A stretch of 64,000 bases of DNA from Duganella sp. SG902 (GCF_013376005.1 NZ_JABMJK010000005.1:1-64000); one strand, 5' to 3'; positions 1-8,776 are shown, counted from the stretch's first letter. Notes: generated from the sequence alone by a model not told the origin. Program-made: numbers and translations.

Positions 1-59
1 CAACCGGCGCCCGCATCAGGCGCTGGGCATGAAAACACCCGCTAAGGCATTTGCATTAG

Positions 60-191
60 CGGCTTGAGTTGAGCAGGAATCGCTGGGTCATTACAGATGT
101 GGTCAAGTACAAGGACGAGCGGCGCGCCGCATCGCAGGAAGCGATTCAACAACTCATGGACCAAGCCCAGGAACTGGGTCTTGGATATTAA
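60..191 (+). pseudogene. Remnant of an excisionase-family antitoxin (C-terminal end only)
   Basis: An in-frame stop at 57-59 precedes an open stretch ending TAA at 189-191. Its last ~37 codons (RWVITDVVKYKDERRAAS... ending in AQELGLGY) resemble the C-terminus of excisionase-type DNA-binding antitoxins that pair with PIN toxins, where a His/Arg-rich recognition segment is followed by DVxxYK and a helix ending QAQELGxGY. The N-terminal helix-turn-helix is missing and no start codon with a ribosome site is visible. The stop overlaps the toxin-like ATG by one base (TAATG), the usual coupled arrangement of such modules. The family assignment rests on remembered motif similarity only. Confidence 0.5.
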
Positions 192-545
192 TGGCCGGGT
201 ATTTTCGTTATACGGCGGTCTTGGATGCTTGTGTTCTCTATCCAGCGCCGTTACGTGATTTGCTCATCAGCCTTGCCGCTGAGGGGGTGTTTCACGCTCG
301 ATGGACCCGTACTCCCCGATCCGGACAATCGTCACGTATTGGCGGCAGCGATCGCCGGCCATGCCGACGCCATCATTACCTATAACCTCAAAGATTTTCC
401 AGAGACGGTGACGAGCGCTTACGGGATTGAGGCGCTCGCGATCAGTCCAAAGGAAGATTTGCCTCTGGATAGAGATTCGGGAACAACATCCCCAGCGCAT
501 CAAGCGGAAGACCGAAACGAACAGGGCCATATGGCGTGTCGCTGA
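191..545 (+). pseudogene. PIN-domain toxin (VapC-like), frameshifted by an internal deletion
   Basis: Frame 1 from the ATG at 191 encodes a PIN start, with the first acidic residue in [10 protein letters not shown] and the typical LRDLL...GVFHARWT, up to about 307. The match then continues in the next frame (about 308-460) with [30 protein letters not shown], which is the C-terminal half of the PIN fold with its late acidic residues. The middle of the domain, roughly 50-70 residues that would carry the conserved Glu, is absent, so this is a deletion plus frameshift and cannot make an active RNase. The second frame stays open to 545 and overlaps the 3' end of the convergent Fic gene, but PIN similarity appears to stop near 460. 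Confidence 0.7.
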
Positions 546-1614
546 CCAGCAGTCCGGTCGCCAGCAGCTTTGACAATAGTGACCTGGCGTTGCGCTCGCC
601 CAGCCCGGTCATCTGAGCAAACTCCCCCCGCGTTACCGGGCCAAGGCCGAAAACGTGAATCAGCGGCAGAATGGCCTCTCGCCTCACGCCCTTGTCCTGC
701 GTGGAACGGAAGATGACCAGCGCCTCGATCCGCTGCTTGACCCCGTCCAGGGCCAGCATCTTCGACATATACGTCACCTGGTCCTCGCACACGCCCAGGA
801 AATACTGGACCCAATCCAGCAAGCCCTGAGCGCTGAGGTTGCCCCGGCCGTCCAGATCTCCCCGTCTCGGCGAATCAGCGTTATGCAAGGCGGCGTAATA
901 CGCCTCGGTGGAGCGTGCCAATCCCCGGCTTGGTGACCACAAACCTTCCGACAGCCTCCACAGCGCGCAATGGCTCTGCAGCCGCGTGGCCCGGCCATTC
1001 CCGTCCAGGAAAGGATGGACCCAGGCCACACGATGATGGACACAGGCAGTGTGAATTAACACCCGCTCCCAACCCCACGCGGCGCCGTACACCTGGTCCA
1101 GCCGCTGGAGAAAAGCGGGCAAGGATGCGAAGGTTGGTGGGACATGGCGCCCCACCTGCACATCACGAATGCGGATCTGGCCCGGCGCAATCACTTCCCC
1201 ATCGTCCAACACGCGATCGTCTGGCGCCAAGCGCTCATACAACGCCCGGTGCGCATCCAGCAGAAAGGCCGAGTGGAGCGCAGCACCATTGCGCGCCAGC
1301 GCCTCCAGTTCCTTTTCCGCGTCAATATGCGCCAGCGCGATGCGTTGCAGGCGGGCCTGGCCTGGCTTGTTGGAAAAATCGTTACGCAGCGCTCGCTCGA
1401 TATTGCGCGGATGGGTGCTCTGCCCTTCTATGCGGTTGCTGTAGAAGGAATTCATCTGGCGCACCAATTCGCGCAGAGTCGCCCTCGTGGTTTCGTGGGC
1501 CGCCGCCGACAGCTTTACCGAAGCCGTGACAACGCGCTCGCTAAGCGGGATCACCGTTTCCAGTTGGCGCTCGCTAAGCAAGAGCGGTTCGAGTTGATGG
1601 GGTAAATCGTACAT
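442..1614 (-). CDS. Fic family protein (AMP-transferase fold) with N-terminal inhibitory helix and C-terminal winged helix
   Basis: 390 residues. The Fic signature HPFLDGNGR is intact at about 200-208, with the catalytic His200; these enzymes transfer AMP (or another phosphate-linked group) to target hydroxyls. The motif SNRIEG at about 59-64 fits the inhibitory [S/T]xxxE[G/N] pattern, so this is a self-inhibited class II Fic that needs no separate antitoxin. The last ~90 residues (from [21 protein letters not shown]) read as a winged helix-turn-helix, suggesting it may bind DNA. The gene runs towards the decayed PIN toxin and overlaps it. A perfect TATAAT lies 45 bp upstream of the start and a repeated 15-mer flanks it. 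The target is unknown. Confidence 0.9.
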   Translation of the reverse strand: MYDLPHQLEPLLLSERQLETVIPLSERVVTASVKLSAAAHETTRATLRELVRQMNSFYSNRIEGQSTHPRNIERALRNDFSNKPGQARLQRIALAHIDAEKELEALARNGAALHSAFLLDAHRALYERLAPDDRVLDDGEVIAPGQIRIRDVQVGRHVPPTFASLPAFLQRLDQVYGAAWGWERVLIHTACVHHRVAWVHPFLDGNGRATRLQSHCALWRLSEGLWSPSRGLARSTEAYYAALHNADSPRRGDLDGRGNLSAQGLLDWVQYFLGVCEDQVTYMSKMLALDGVKQRIEALVIFRSTQDKGVRREAILPLIHVFGLGPVTRGEFAQMTGLGERNARSLLSKLLATGLLVSDTPYGPVRFGLPLDALGMLFPNLYPEANLPLD

Positions 1615-1717
1615 TTCTGCCGCTTTATTCGCCAGTTTCGAAAATCTACAACTATCTGATTATACGTATCTTTTTTCAACTGAAAGCAAATTTTTCAGGA
1701 ATTTTCTGCCGCTTTAT
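1614..1717 (-). promoter_or_regulatory. Fic promoter flanked by two copies of a 15-bp direct repeat
   Basis: TTTCTGCCGCTTTAT occurs at 1614-1628, immediately before the Fic start codon, and again at 1703-1717. Between them, on the minus strand, is a perfect -10 hexamer TATAAT (plus-strand ATTATA at 1659-1664). One copy therefore sits in the leader of the fic mRNA and the other about 40 bp upstream of the -10. No convincing -35 is spaced 17 bp away. I infer an operator pair, possibly for autoregulation by the Fic winged helix. Confidence 0.5.
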
Positions 1718-1728
1718 CTGCCGCCCTG

Positions 1729-2934
1729 TTGCGGCTACGGCACACGCAAACCTACCTATTCCTGATTCACTTCTTCCCGTCCGGACTCACGCCTGGCGAG
1801 GTGATCTTTTTTGTTTTCATTGCCTTGGCGTTCGCCTTCATCTATGCCGTGTTTATTGGGTATGGCGCTTTTTCAGCACTATGGCTGGCCCACCTCATCA
1901 CCTTTCTTTTCCGGAGTCCGCGCTACCGGGACAAAAAGCTGGTCGCGCAGCTGTTTGACCCGATCCCGAGCAGCATGCCTTTGTCGTGGCGCAGGTTCAG
2001 GTTGACCATCACCCGAGCCGCTTTGGACAAAAAATCATTGGTCCCCAAGTTTGCCCAAGGCTGGACCCTGGGTATTGCATCGGTGCTGGCTTTCACGCTA
2101 TTCGCCATTCAGGCTTACCTCGGCAACTCCGTACGTTTTGCAGAGTTCGCCTGGACAGGTTTATTCGTCGGAATTATGGTGCTGATGTTGCTTACTGCGG
2201 ATACGCCCTCAGAATTCTCCGCCAACGCGAAAACAAGAATTGCCGCCATAGCGCTAATTCCGCTGTTGATCATCTTCACTTATCTCGGCCCGATGCCTTT
2301 CTTTAGCGTTGTGTTCCGGGGACTGGGCATCCGTGCCGAGAACGTCGCTATCGAGATGCCGGACAGCGAATTAGGCAATATCGAGCGCATTTCCGACCTC
2401 ATACGCCGTCCCCTGATCGACTGCCGGCGCGCACAGCCAGGCAAGATCCTGGTACACGATGCGGACGTGCTGTGGACCGGCATCGGCGATCAAACCCTCA
2501 TCCGTCTGCGTGGTTACGAGACGGAAAAGCGCAGCGTGTTCGCTGCGGAAAGAAACAATATCCCGGAAGCCGTCTTTAACCTGGAGACCAAGTCGCTCCA
2601 CATCATCAAAACCAAACCCTACATCGATCCCTGTTTTGACCTTCCTGACAATCAATTGTTCAACACTGGAAAAGATGAACTCGGCCCTGAGGCGAAACTC
2701 CGCCTGAAAGACCTTGCCGATGCCATCGTCCAGCACCGCAAGCCGGTGAAACTCGCTGTGCACGGTCATAGCGTTGCAGGCGACACCGAGAGCCAGGCTT
2801 TCGCCAAACGACGCGTTACAGCGGTTGCAGCAACGCTGAAAGAACAAATCGACAACCCCGAACTTGTTGTTTTTTCCGATGGCACCGGCAGTCGGGAGGG
2901 GCGAATTGAAGTCAGGGTGAGCTACGGACGTTGA
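1729..2934 (+). CDS. Membrane protein with C-terminal OmpA-like domain
   Basis: About 401 residues if the TTG at 1729 is used. There is no early in-frame ATG and the frame stays open upstream to a TGA at 1681-1683, so the start is uncertain. Hydrophobic segments lie near residues 23-60, 115-135, 145-162 and 172-195. The C-terminal ~100 residues hold a pattern typical of OmpA/MotB-like peptidoglycan-binding domains: LPDNQLFNTGKDEL, a helix LKDLADAI, then AVHGHSVAGDTE and a final strand. A plausible role is an envelope protein anchored in the inner membrane and touching peptidoglycan. Base composition is less GC-rich than in the genes downstream, in keeping with the accessory character of the first 3 kb. 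Confidence 0.7.
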   Translation: MRLRHTQTYLFLIHFFPSGLTPGEVIFFVFIALAFAFIYAVFIGYGAFSALWLAHLITFLFRSPRYRDKKLVAQLFDPIPSSMPLSWRRFRLTITRAALDKKSLVPKFAQGWTLGIASVLAFTLFAIQAYLGNSVRFAEFAWTGLFVGIMVLMLLTADTPSEFSANAKTRIAAIALIPLLIIFTYLGPMPFFSVVFRGLGIRAENVAIEMPDSELGNIERISDLIRRPLIDCRRAQPGKILVHDADVLWTGIGDQTLIRLRGYETEKRSVFAAERNNIPEAVFNLETKSLHIIKTKPYIDPCFDLPDNQLFNTGKDELGPEAKLRLKDLADAIVQHRKPVKLAVHGHSVAGDTESQAFAKRRVTAVAATLKEQIDNPELVVFSDGTGSREGRIEVRVSYGR

Positions 2935-3033
2935 ATGAAAATCGGCTGCATGAATATGTAGAAGTATTCCAATCGAACCATACGGTGGCTGGGCTACACT
3001 GGGCTCTTCATCACACTCCTACGGAGCCCGCAC

Positions 3034-3918
3034 ATGACCCGCAAGACCGCCGCCGATTTTGATCCGGAAGTCCTCAAGCTGTTCGACCAGTACGTGCACG
3101 GCCGCATCTCCAGGCGCGACTTCCTGTCGTCGGCCACGCGCTACGCGGTGGGCGGCGTGACGGCGGCCGGCCTGCTCAGCGCGCTGAGCCCGAGCTTCGC
3201 CGCGCCGCTGGTCGCGCCGGACGACAAGCGCCTCAACGCCCGCTTCGTCGAGATTCCTTCGCCGGAAGGCAACGGCACGGTGCGCGGCTATCTGGTCTCG
3301 CCCAAGGACGCCAAGGGCAAGCTGCCGGTGGTGCTGGTGGTGCACGAGAATCGCGGCCTCAACCCGCACATCGAAGACATCGCGCGCCGGCTCGCGCTCG
3401 ACGGCTTCATCGCCTTCGCGCCGGACGCGCTGCATACGCTGGGCGGCTATCCCGGCGACGAGGACAACGCGCGCGCGCTGTTCGGCAAGCTGGACCAGGC
3501 CAGGACCCGCACCGATTTCGTCGCGGCCGCGCGCTGGCTGCGGCAACAGCCGGATGGCAACGGCAAGCTGGGCGTGGTGGGCTTCTGCTACGGCGGCGGC
3601 ATCGCCAACTACCTCGCCACGCAACTGCCGGACTTGCTGGCCGCCGTGCCCTACTACGGTTCGCAGCCGAAAGCCGAAGACGTGCCCCGCATCAAGGCCC
3701 ACCTGCTGATCCACGACGCCGAAAAGGACGAACGCATCCGCGCCGGCTGGCCAGCTTACGAGAAGGCGTTGAAGGATGCGGGAGTGAATTACCAGTACCA
3801 CGTGTACGCCGGCGTCGAGCACGGCTTCAACAACGACACCACGCCGCGCTACGATGCCGCCGCCGCCAAGCTGGCGTGGCAGCGCACCATCGATTTCTTC
3901 CGCGCGCGCCTGGCCTGA
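3034..3918 (+). CDS. Dienelactone hydrolase family protein, Tat-exported
   Basis: 294 residues. A twin-arginine signal (RISRRDFLSS, residues 24-33) followed by a hydrophobic stretch to about 57 predicts export of the folded enzyme. The alpha/beta-hydrolase core has the dienelactone hydrolase nucleophile elbow GFCYGG with Cys185, an early Glu105 in HENRG, an Asp near 228 (LLIHDAEKD) and His263 in VEHGFNN. Family members hydrolyse enol-lactones or act as general esterases; the substrate cannot be told here. It is a single gene, convergent with the binding-protein gene that ends 14 bp away. The ATG at 3034 follows a GGAG-type ribosome site. Confidence 0.9.
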   Translation: MTRKTAADFDPEVLKLFDQYVHGRISRRDFLSSATRYAVGGVTAAGLLSALSPSFAAPLVAPDDKRLNARFVEIPSPEGNGTVRGYLVSPKDAKGKLPVVLVVHENRGLNPHIEDIARRLALDGFIAFAPDALHTLGGYPGDEDNARALFGKLDQARTRTDFVAAARWLRQQPDGNGKLGVVGFCYGGGIANYLATQLPDLLAAVPYYGSQPKAEDVPRIKAHLLIHDAEKDERIRAGWPAYEKALKDAGVNYQYHVYAGVEHGFNNDTTPRYDAAAAKLAWQRTIDFFRARLA

Positions 3919-3932
3919 GCCCGAGGCGAAAA

Positions 3933-4721
3933 CTACGGCGCCGCCGCGTATTTGCGGGTCAGCGCATCCAGTTCCTGGGCGCCGTGCGTGCCCAGCCAGT
4001 TCCAGATGGCTTCGACCTGCTGGCGGTTGCGCTGGTAGTAATCGCGGTTGGCGCCCAGCCACACGTACGACGCGCTGAGCGGCTTGTCCAGCCGCGTCAG
4101 CTGCTTGCCATGGTGCTCGTTCAGGTACGGGTCCAGCGCGGACGGCGTCATCACGGCCACGGTAAAGCCATCCACGCGCTTCAGAAGCAGTTTGTCGAAG
4201 TTGCTTTCCGAGCTGACGCTGCCGTCGTCCACCTGCAGACCCGCCGTCTTGAGCTGGGACGCGAGCACGGTTCCCTGGTTGGCGGCCAGCATATGGGACT
4301 TGAAGTAGCGCTCCGGATCGGTGCCCGGCGCCAGCTTGTCCTCGCTGCGCACGAAGACGATCGCCATGCTGCGCAGCGCGCGCCGCGTGTCGACCTCGCC
4401 ACCGGCGACGGTGGCCACCACGTAGTCGGCGCGTCGGTCGCCCGGGGTGTAGGCCGGCGCGATGTCGATCTTGCCGCTGGCCAGCGCCATGCGCACCCGC
4501 GCCGCCGGCAGACGCACGAACACGACCGGGCAGCCGCCCTTGCCGACGGCCTCGCGGAACAACTCGACCAGCGCGCCCGGCCGCTCAGGCACCGCCGGCC
4601 CGTTGCCGACGTAGTACGGCAGACGTTCGCGATCGGAGTACCCCACCCGCACCGGCTTGCAGGCATCGGCGGCATGCGCTCCCACGCTCAGGAACAATAA
4701 CAGGCTGACCCAGGGTTTCAT
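3933..4721 (-). CDS. Periplasmic substrate-binding protein, family 3 type
   Basis: 262 residues with a signal peptide (cleavage near residue 18, after AHA). The mature part starts VRVGYSDRERLPYY and continues LVELFREAVGKGGCPVVF, the usual opening of the bilobal family 3 solute-binding fold. LASGKIDIAPAYTPGDRRADYV matches the conserved stretch in which such proteins sense ligand. No ABC permease or ATPase is adjacent, so it may feed a distant transporter or act as a sensor. It lies 34 bp downstream of another protein of the same class, which suggests an old duplication or a two-gene operon. Confidence 0.8.
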   Translation of the reverse strand: MKPWVSLLLFLSVGAHAADACKPVRVGYSDRERLPYYVGNGPAVPERPGALVELFREAVGKGGCPVVFVRLPAARVRMALASGKIDIAPAYTPGDRRADYVVATVAGGEVDTRRALRSMAIVFVRSEDKLAPGTDPERYFKSHMLAANQGTVLASQLKTAGLQVDDGSVSSESNFDKLLLKRVDGFTVAVMTPSALDPYLNEHHGKQLTRLDKPLSASYVWLGANRDYYQRNRQQVEAIWNWLGTHGAQELDALTRKYAAAP

Positions 4722-4755
4722 TTATTTCCTATGAATAAGTCGAGTATAACGCGGC

Positions 4756-5493
4756 TTACTCATAACGCAACATCAGGCGCTGCCATTCGGGGTCGTCCCT
4801 GGCCTTGCGCAGCACGGGCGCCAGTTTGTCATAGACGGCTTGCAGCTCGTGCGGCACCAGGAAGCGGCGCTCGGTCTGCCGCGAGGGCAGCACGTAGACG
4901 CGGAAATTGTCGGACGGGTGCTTTTTCTTGTGGTAGCGATAAACCGATTCGGCCAGGGCCACGCTGTCCACCCGGCCAAAGCGCAGCTTCTCCAGATTAT
5001 GCTCATCGCTCAGGGCGTCGGCGCGGATCGGGCGCTGCTGGCGCAGCCAGTCGGCCAGATCCGGGTAGCTATAGCCCAGCACCATGCCGAGGGTGCGGCC
5101 CGACAGCGCGCCCTTCGCGCCCGGCGTGTAAGCGCTGTCGGCCGGCAGCGCCACCACGTAGCGGTCCAGCGCGAAAGGTGCGGTCCACAGGTATTTTTTC
5201 TGGCCGGCGTCGTCGAACCAGTGCGGCATCATGCCGATGACGATGCCTTCCAACGCGCCGCTTTCCACTTTCATTTGCAGACGCTTGCGCGGCAGGTAGA
5301 CCAGCTTGAAACTGAAGTCGCCCAGTTTATGGCGGTTCAGGTAGGCCACCATGTCCGGATAGACGCCGGTGCCATCCGGCAGCACCAGTGGCGCCACCTG
5401 GGCGCTGGTGTAGACCGGGATGACTTCCGCTCGCACCGCTCCGCAGAGCAGACCTACACACAGCATTGCCAGAACGACCAGGGATTTTCTCAT
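4756..5493 (-). CDS. Periplasmic substrate-binding protein-like, second copy
   Basis: 245 residues with a clear signal peptide (MRKSLVVLAMLCVGLLCG...). The order of elements, VIPVYTSAQVAPLVLPDGTG, YPDMVAYLNR, LVYLPRKRLQ, GALEGIVIGMMPHWFDD and then TLGMVLGYSYPD, fits the family 3 periplasmic binding fold. It is only distantly similar to the protein encoded just downstream. The pair is probably co-transcribed, since only 34 bp separate them. No transport partner is nearby; in this bacterial group such orphan proteins are common and their ligands unknown. Confidence 0.75.
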   Translation of the reverse strand: MRKSLVVLAMLCVGLLCGAVRAEVIPVYTSAQVAPLVLPDGTGVYPDMVAYLNRHKLGDFSFKLVYLPRKRLQMKVESGALEGIVIGMMPHWFDDAGQKKYLWTAPFALDRYVVALPADSAYTPGAKGALSGRTLGMVLGYSYPDLADWLRQQRPIRADALSDEHNLEKLRFGRVDSVALAESVYRYHKKKHPSDNFRVYVLPSRQTERRFLVPHELQAVYDKLAPVLRKARDDPEWQRLMLRYE

Positions 5494-5552
5494 GATGAAA
5501 CAGCGCGGAACGGTGAACCATTCTGCGCTGTCAGGGGAACCCGGTCAACCGG

Positions 5553-6545
5553 TTACGATTTGGCGAAGGCCAGGAAGTCGTTGTTGAACTTGTCCTTGTG
5601 GGTGTCGGTCAGGCCGTGCGGCGCGCCTGGGTAGACAATCAGCTTGGCGCCCTTGACGATCTTGGCCGAGGCGATGCCCGAGGCCTTGATCGGCACGATC
5701 TGGTCGTCGTCGCCGTGGATGATCAGGGTCGGCTTGTCGAACTTTTTCAGGTCGTCGCGGAAGTCGGTTTCCGAGAACGCCTTGATCGAGTCGTAGGTGT
5801 TTTTAAAGCCGCCCTGCATGCCCTGCGAGTACCACGCCTGGATGATGCCTTGCGATGGCTTGGCGCCCGGACGGTTGTAGTTGTAGAACGGGCCCGAGGC
5901 GATGTCCAGGTACAGCTGGCCGCGATCCTTGATCTGGCCGGCGCGGATGCCGTCGAACACTTCCAGCGGCAGGCCGTCCGGATTATCGGCGGTTTTCAGC
6001 ATCAGCGGCGGCACGGCCGAGATCAGGCCCAGCTTGGCGATGCGCTTGGTGCCGTGGCGGCCGACATAACGCGCCACCTCGCCGCCACCGGTCGAGAAGC
6101 CGGCCAAGATGATATTTTTCAGGTCCAGCGCCTCGATCAGCTGCGCCAGGTCATCGGCGTAGTGGTCCATGTCGTTGCCGTCCCAAGGCTGGCTCGAGCG
6201 GCCATGGCCACGACGGTCGTGGGTGATCACGCGGAAGCCGTTATTGGCCAGGAAGAACGCCGCCGATTCCCAGCTGTCCGAGCTCAGCGGCCAGCCGTGG
6301 CTGAGGATCACCGGTTGGCCGTTGCGTGGGCCCCAGTCCTTGTAATAGATCTCGACGCCGTCGCGGGTGGTGATGGTGCTGGCGGTTTTGCCGACCGGGC
6401 CGCCCTTGGCGGTGGCGGCTTGCGCTTCGGCGGTGCTCAGCGCGGCCAGCGGCAGGGCCACGGCGGCGGCAGCGGCGCCGGCGGAGTTGAACAGGGCGGA
6501 ACGGCGGGACAGGCTGACGGCTTGGTCTTGGGTAGCTTTGCTCAT
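5553..6545 (-). CDS. Alpha/beta hydrolase (non-heme haloperoxidase type), copy A
   Basis: 330 residues. A Tat-like signal (SRRSALFN, 13-20) and an alanine-rich hydrophobic stretch precede the hydrolase domain. The triad is visible: Ser151 in AGFSTGGGE, Asp281 in HGDDDQIVP and His310 in GAPHGLTD. This is the fold of cofactor-free haloperoxidases/perhydrolases, which in vivo act as esterases or lactonases. From the signal to the C-terminus it is identical to the upstream gene at 6674-7654 except for two residues in the signal region, so the pair is a tandem duplication. It has its own promoter with a long inverted repeat. Confidence 0.9.
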   Translation of the reverse strand: MSKATQDQAVSLSRRSALFNSAGAAAAAVALPLAALSTAEAQAATAKGGPVGKTASTITTRDGVEIYYKDWGPRNGQPVILSHGWPLSSDSWESAAFFLANNGFRVITHDRRGHGRSSQPWDGNDMDHYADDLAQLIEALDLKNIILAGFSTGGGEVARYVGRHGTKRIAKLGLISAVPPLMLKTADNPDGLPLEVFDGIRAGQIKDRGQLYLDIASGPFYNYNRPGAKPSQGIIQAWYSQGMQGGFKNTYDSIKAFSETDFRDDLKKFDKPTLIIHGDDDQIVPIKASGIASAKIVKGAKLIVYPGAPHGLTDTHKDKFNNDFLAFAKS

Positions 6546-6578
6546 GATGGACTCCGATTTAGTTAGTTAGTGATTGAG

Positions 6579-6626
6579 TAGTGCGCGACATGTGCTCAAT
6601 ATATATCGCGCACTATTTAATAGCAA
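6579..6626 (-). promoter_or_regulatory. Promoter of hydrolase copy A with a 10-bp inverted repeat straddling the -10
   Basis: On the minus strand TTGCTA (6621-6626) and TATATT (6598-6603) are separated by exactly 17 bp. A perfect inverted repeat, TAGTGCGCGA at 6579-6588 and TCGCGCACTA at 6606-6615, has one arm in the spacer and one just downstream of the -10. That is the layout of a repressor operator. No such repeat is present upstream of copy B. Confidence 0.6.
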
Positions 6627-6647
6627 GCATAATTTGAAAATTTTTTA

Positions 6648-6667
6648 TGGGCCGCCGAGGCGGCCCA
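6648..6667. other. Stem-loop between the duplicated hydrolase genes
   Basis: TGGGCCGCC and GGCGGCCCA form a perfect 9-bp inverted repeat just after the stop codon of copy B. On the minus strand the run after the stem is A-rich rather than T-rich, so it may slow or stabilise the transcript end but is not a standard intrinsic terminator. Confidence 0.5.
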
Positions 6668-6673
6668 GTGTGA

Positions 6674-7654
6674 TTACGACTTGGCGAATGCCAGGAAGTC
6701 GTTGTTGAACTTGTCCTTGTGGGTGTCGGTCAGGCCATGCGGCGCGCCCGGGTAGACAATCAGCTTGGCGCCCTTGACGATCTTGGCCGAGGCGATGCCC
6801 GAGGCCTTGATCGGCACGATCTGGTCGTCGTCGCCGTGGATGATCAGGGTCGGCTTGTCGAACTTTTTCAGGTCGTCACGGAAGTCGGTTTCCGAGAACG
6901 CCTTGATCGAGTCGTAGGTGTTTTTAAAGCCGCCCTGCATGCCCTGCGAATACCACGCCTGGATGATGCCTTGCGATGGCTTGGCGCCCGGACGGTTGTA
7001 GTTGTAGAACGGGCCCGAGGCGATGTCCAGGTACAGCTGGCCGCGATCCTTGATCTGGCCGGCGCGGATGCCGTCGAACACTTCCAGCGGCAGGCCGTCC
7101 GGATTGTCTGCGGTTTTCAGCATCAGCGGCGGCACGGCCGAGATCAGGCCCAGCTTGGCGATGCGCTTGGTGCCGTGGCGGCCCACATAACGCGCCACCT
7201 CGCCGCCACCGGTCGAGAAGCCGGCCAGGATGATGTTTTTCAGGTCCAGCGCCTCGATCAGCTGCGCCAGGTCGTCGGCGTAGTGGTCCATGTCGTTGCC
7301 GTCCCAGGGCTGGCTCGAGCGGCCATGGCCGCGACGGTCGTGGGTGATCACGCGGAAGCCGTTATTGGCCAGGAAGAACGCCGCCGATTCCCAGCTGTCC
7401 GAGCTCAGCGGCCAGCCGTGGCTCAGGATCACCGGTTGGCCGTTGCGTGGGCCCCAGTCCTTGTAATAGATCTCGACGCCGTCGCGGGTGGTGATGGTGC
7501 TGGCGGTTTTGCCGACCGGGCCGCCCTTGGCGGTGGCGGCTTGCGCTTCGGCGGTGCCCAGCGCGGCCAGTGGCAGGGCCACGGCGGCGGCAGCTGCGCC
7601 GGCGGAGTTGAACAGGGCGTTGCGGCGGGACAGGTTCACATCGTTGGCGTTCAT
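6674..7654 (-). CDS. Alpha/beta hydrolase (non-heme haloperoxidase type), copy B
   Basis: 326 residues, the twin of the gene at 5553-6545, with the same triad (Ser147, Asp277, His306) and a Tat-like SRRNALF at 9-15. The amino-acid sequence after the signal is identical although scattered synonymous base changes separate the two copies. The similarity begins at the Tat motif and ends at the stop; the flanks differ. It is transcribed divergently from a LysR-type regulator, which by its position probably controls it. The likely role is a periplasmic or secreted esterase/perhydrolase. Confidence 0.9.
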   Translation of the reverse strand: MNANDVNLSRRNALFNSAGAAAAAVALPLAALGTAEAQAATAKGGPVGKTASTITTRDGVEIYYKDWGPRNGQPVILSHGWPLSSDSWESAAFFLANNGFRVITHDRRGHGRSSQPWDGNDMDHYADDLAQLIEALDLKNIILAGFSTGGGEVARYVGRHGTKRIAKLGLISAVPPLMLKTADNPDGLPLEVFDGIRAGQIKDRGQLYLDIASGPFYNYNRPGAKPSQGIIQAWYSQGMQGGFKNTYDSIKAFSETDFRDDLKKFDKPTLIIHGDDDQIVPIKASGIASAKIVKGAKLIVYPGAPHGLTDTHKDKFNNDFLAFAKS

Positions 7655-7744
7655 GATTTTCTTCCTTTTAGTCTATGTATGGATATTCAGTGCTGTGCTA
7701 CAGTCGTTTCGTTCTGCAGCTGCGATGGAGTGAATCTTAGACCT

Positions 7745-7789
7745 CGCAAAACATTTGCGGAACAGACAACTCTGCAAGGCCACTTTGCA
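7745..7789. promoter_or_regulatory. Candidate LysR-regulator sites between hydrolase B and the LysR gene
   Basis: Two short palindromes occur in the divergent intergenic region: CGCAAA-aca-TTTGCG at 7745-7759 and TGCAA-N7-TTGCA at 7773-7789. Size, dyad shape and position just upstream of the LysR start fit recognition and activation half-sites of such regulators. Assignment to this regulator is inference. Confidence 0.45.
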
Positions 7790-7806
7790 AAAACGCAGAC
7801 CCCACC

Positions 7807-8709
7807 ATGGCAACAAGCAACGACTTTGACTGGAACGATATCCCGCTGATCCTCGCGCTCGCCCGCAGCGGCAGCATGAGCGCCACCGGCCGCCAGTTGG
7901 GCGTCGACGCCTCCACCATCAGCCGCCGCATCGCCGCCGCCGAGAAGGCGCTCAAGCTGCGCCTGTTCATCCGCGACAACACCGGCTACCAGCTGACCGA
8001 CGCCGGCCAGGTCTTCGTCGAGCATGGCGAGGCGGTCTACGGCAATGTGCAAAGCATGCTCCAAGCGTCGGCGCAAGAGGCCGACGCCACAGCCGGCCCT
8101 GTCAACATCACCTCGATCGATTTCCTGTTCGATTATTGGCTGCTGGACCATGTGCCGGCCCTGCACGCCCAGCACCCGCATCTGCAGTTGACGCTGCAGG
8201 CGGAAAACCAGAATCTCTCCTTCACCCGCCGCGAGGCCGACTTCGCCCTGCGCCTTGGCAAGCCGAGTGAGGATGCGGCGCTGGTGATGCGCAAGCTGGG
8301 CGACCTCGGCTTCGCCGTCTATGGCCACGCCAGGTTCGCCGGCACGCCGCGCGGCTGCTGGGGCACGCAACCATGGATCGCCTACGACGACACGCTGGCC
8401 GGCACCGGCGAGATGCAATGGCTGGCCGCGATGGAGCCGCAGCCGCGCAAGGTGCTCAAGGTGAACAGCCTGAGCACCATGGTGCGCGCCTGCCGCGCCG
8501 GCGTCGGCATGGCGCTCCTGCCCTGCATCATGGGCCAGCAGGACGGCTTGCAACGCATTGGCGAGAACGTGGAAGTGCAGCGCGACATCTGGCTGCTCAG
8601 CCATCGCGACGCCGGCTCAATCGCCCGCTTTAAAACCGTCTCGAGCTGGCTGTCGCAGGTCTACGCCAGCAGCGAGCAGCAGCTGTGTGGCGCGGTTTTA
8701 AACCCCTAA
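7807..8709 (+). CDS. LysR-family transcriptional regulator
   Basis: 300 residues. The N-terminal winged helix (NDIPLILALARSGSMSATGRQLGVDASTISRRIAAAEKAL, in parts) is characteristic. The rest is the effector domain (VNITSIDFLFDYWLLDHVPAL...). The variant ISRRIAAAE instead of the common VSRQI places it in the subgroup that often sits beside single metabolic genes. It is divergent from hydrolase copy B with 152 bp between, the classical arrangement for a LysR activator and its target. The ATG at 7807 starts directly at the helix-turn-helix, so no other start is likely. Confidence 0.9.
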   Translation: MATSNDFDWNDIPLILALARSGSMSATGRQLGVDASTISRRIAAAEKALKLRLFIRDNTGYQLTDAGQVFVEHGEAVYGNVQSMLQASAQEADATAGPVNITSIDFLFDYWLLDHVPALHAQHPHLQLTLQAENQNLSFTRREADFALRLGKPSEDAALVMRKLGDLGFAVYGHARFAGTPRGCWGTQPWIAYDDTLAGTGEMQWLAAMEPQPRKVLKVNSLSTMVRACRAGVGMALLPCIMGQQDGLQRIGENVEVQRDIWLLSHRDAGSIARFKTVSSWLSQVYASSEQQLCGAVLNP

Positions 8710-8776
8710 ACCGCAGTCTATCCCCCGTTTTTTGCAGTTCGTCACATCCCGGTGGAGTGACGGATAGCCCTTGTCT

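Noticed and set aside
3019..4062. A 347-codon minus-strand frame opposite the dienelactone hydrolase gene
   Set aside because: Shadow frame; the plus-strand gene has Tat signal and complete catalytic residues.
3933..5493. Complete ABC importer for the two binding proteins
   Set aside because: No permease or ATPase gene is adjacent on either strand.
6648..6667. Intrinsic terminator for hydrolase copy B
   Set aside because: The stem is perfect but the following minus-strand run is A-rich, not T-rich; recorded only as a stem-loop.
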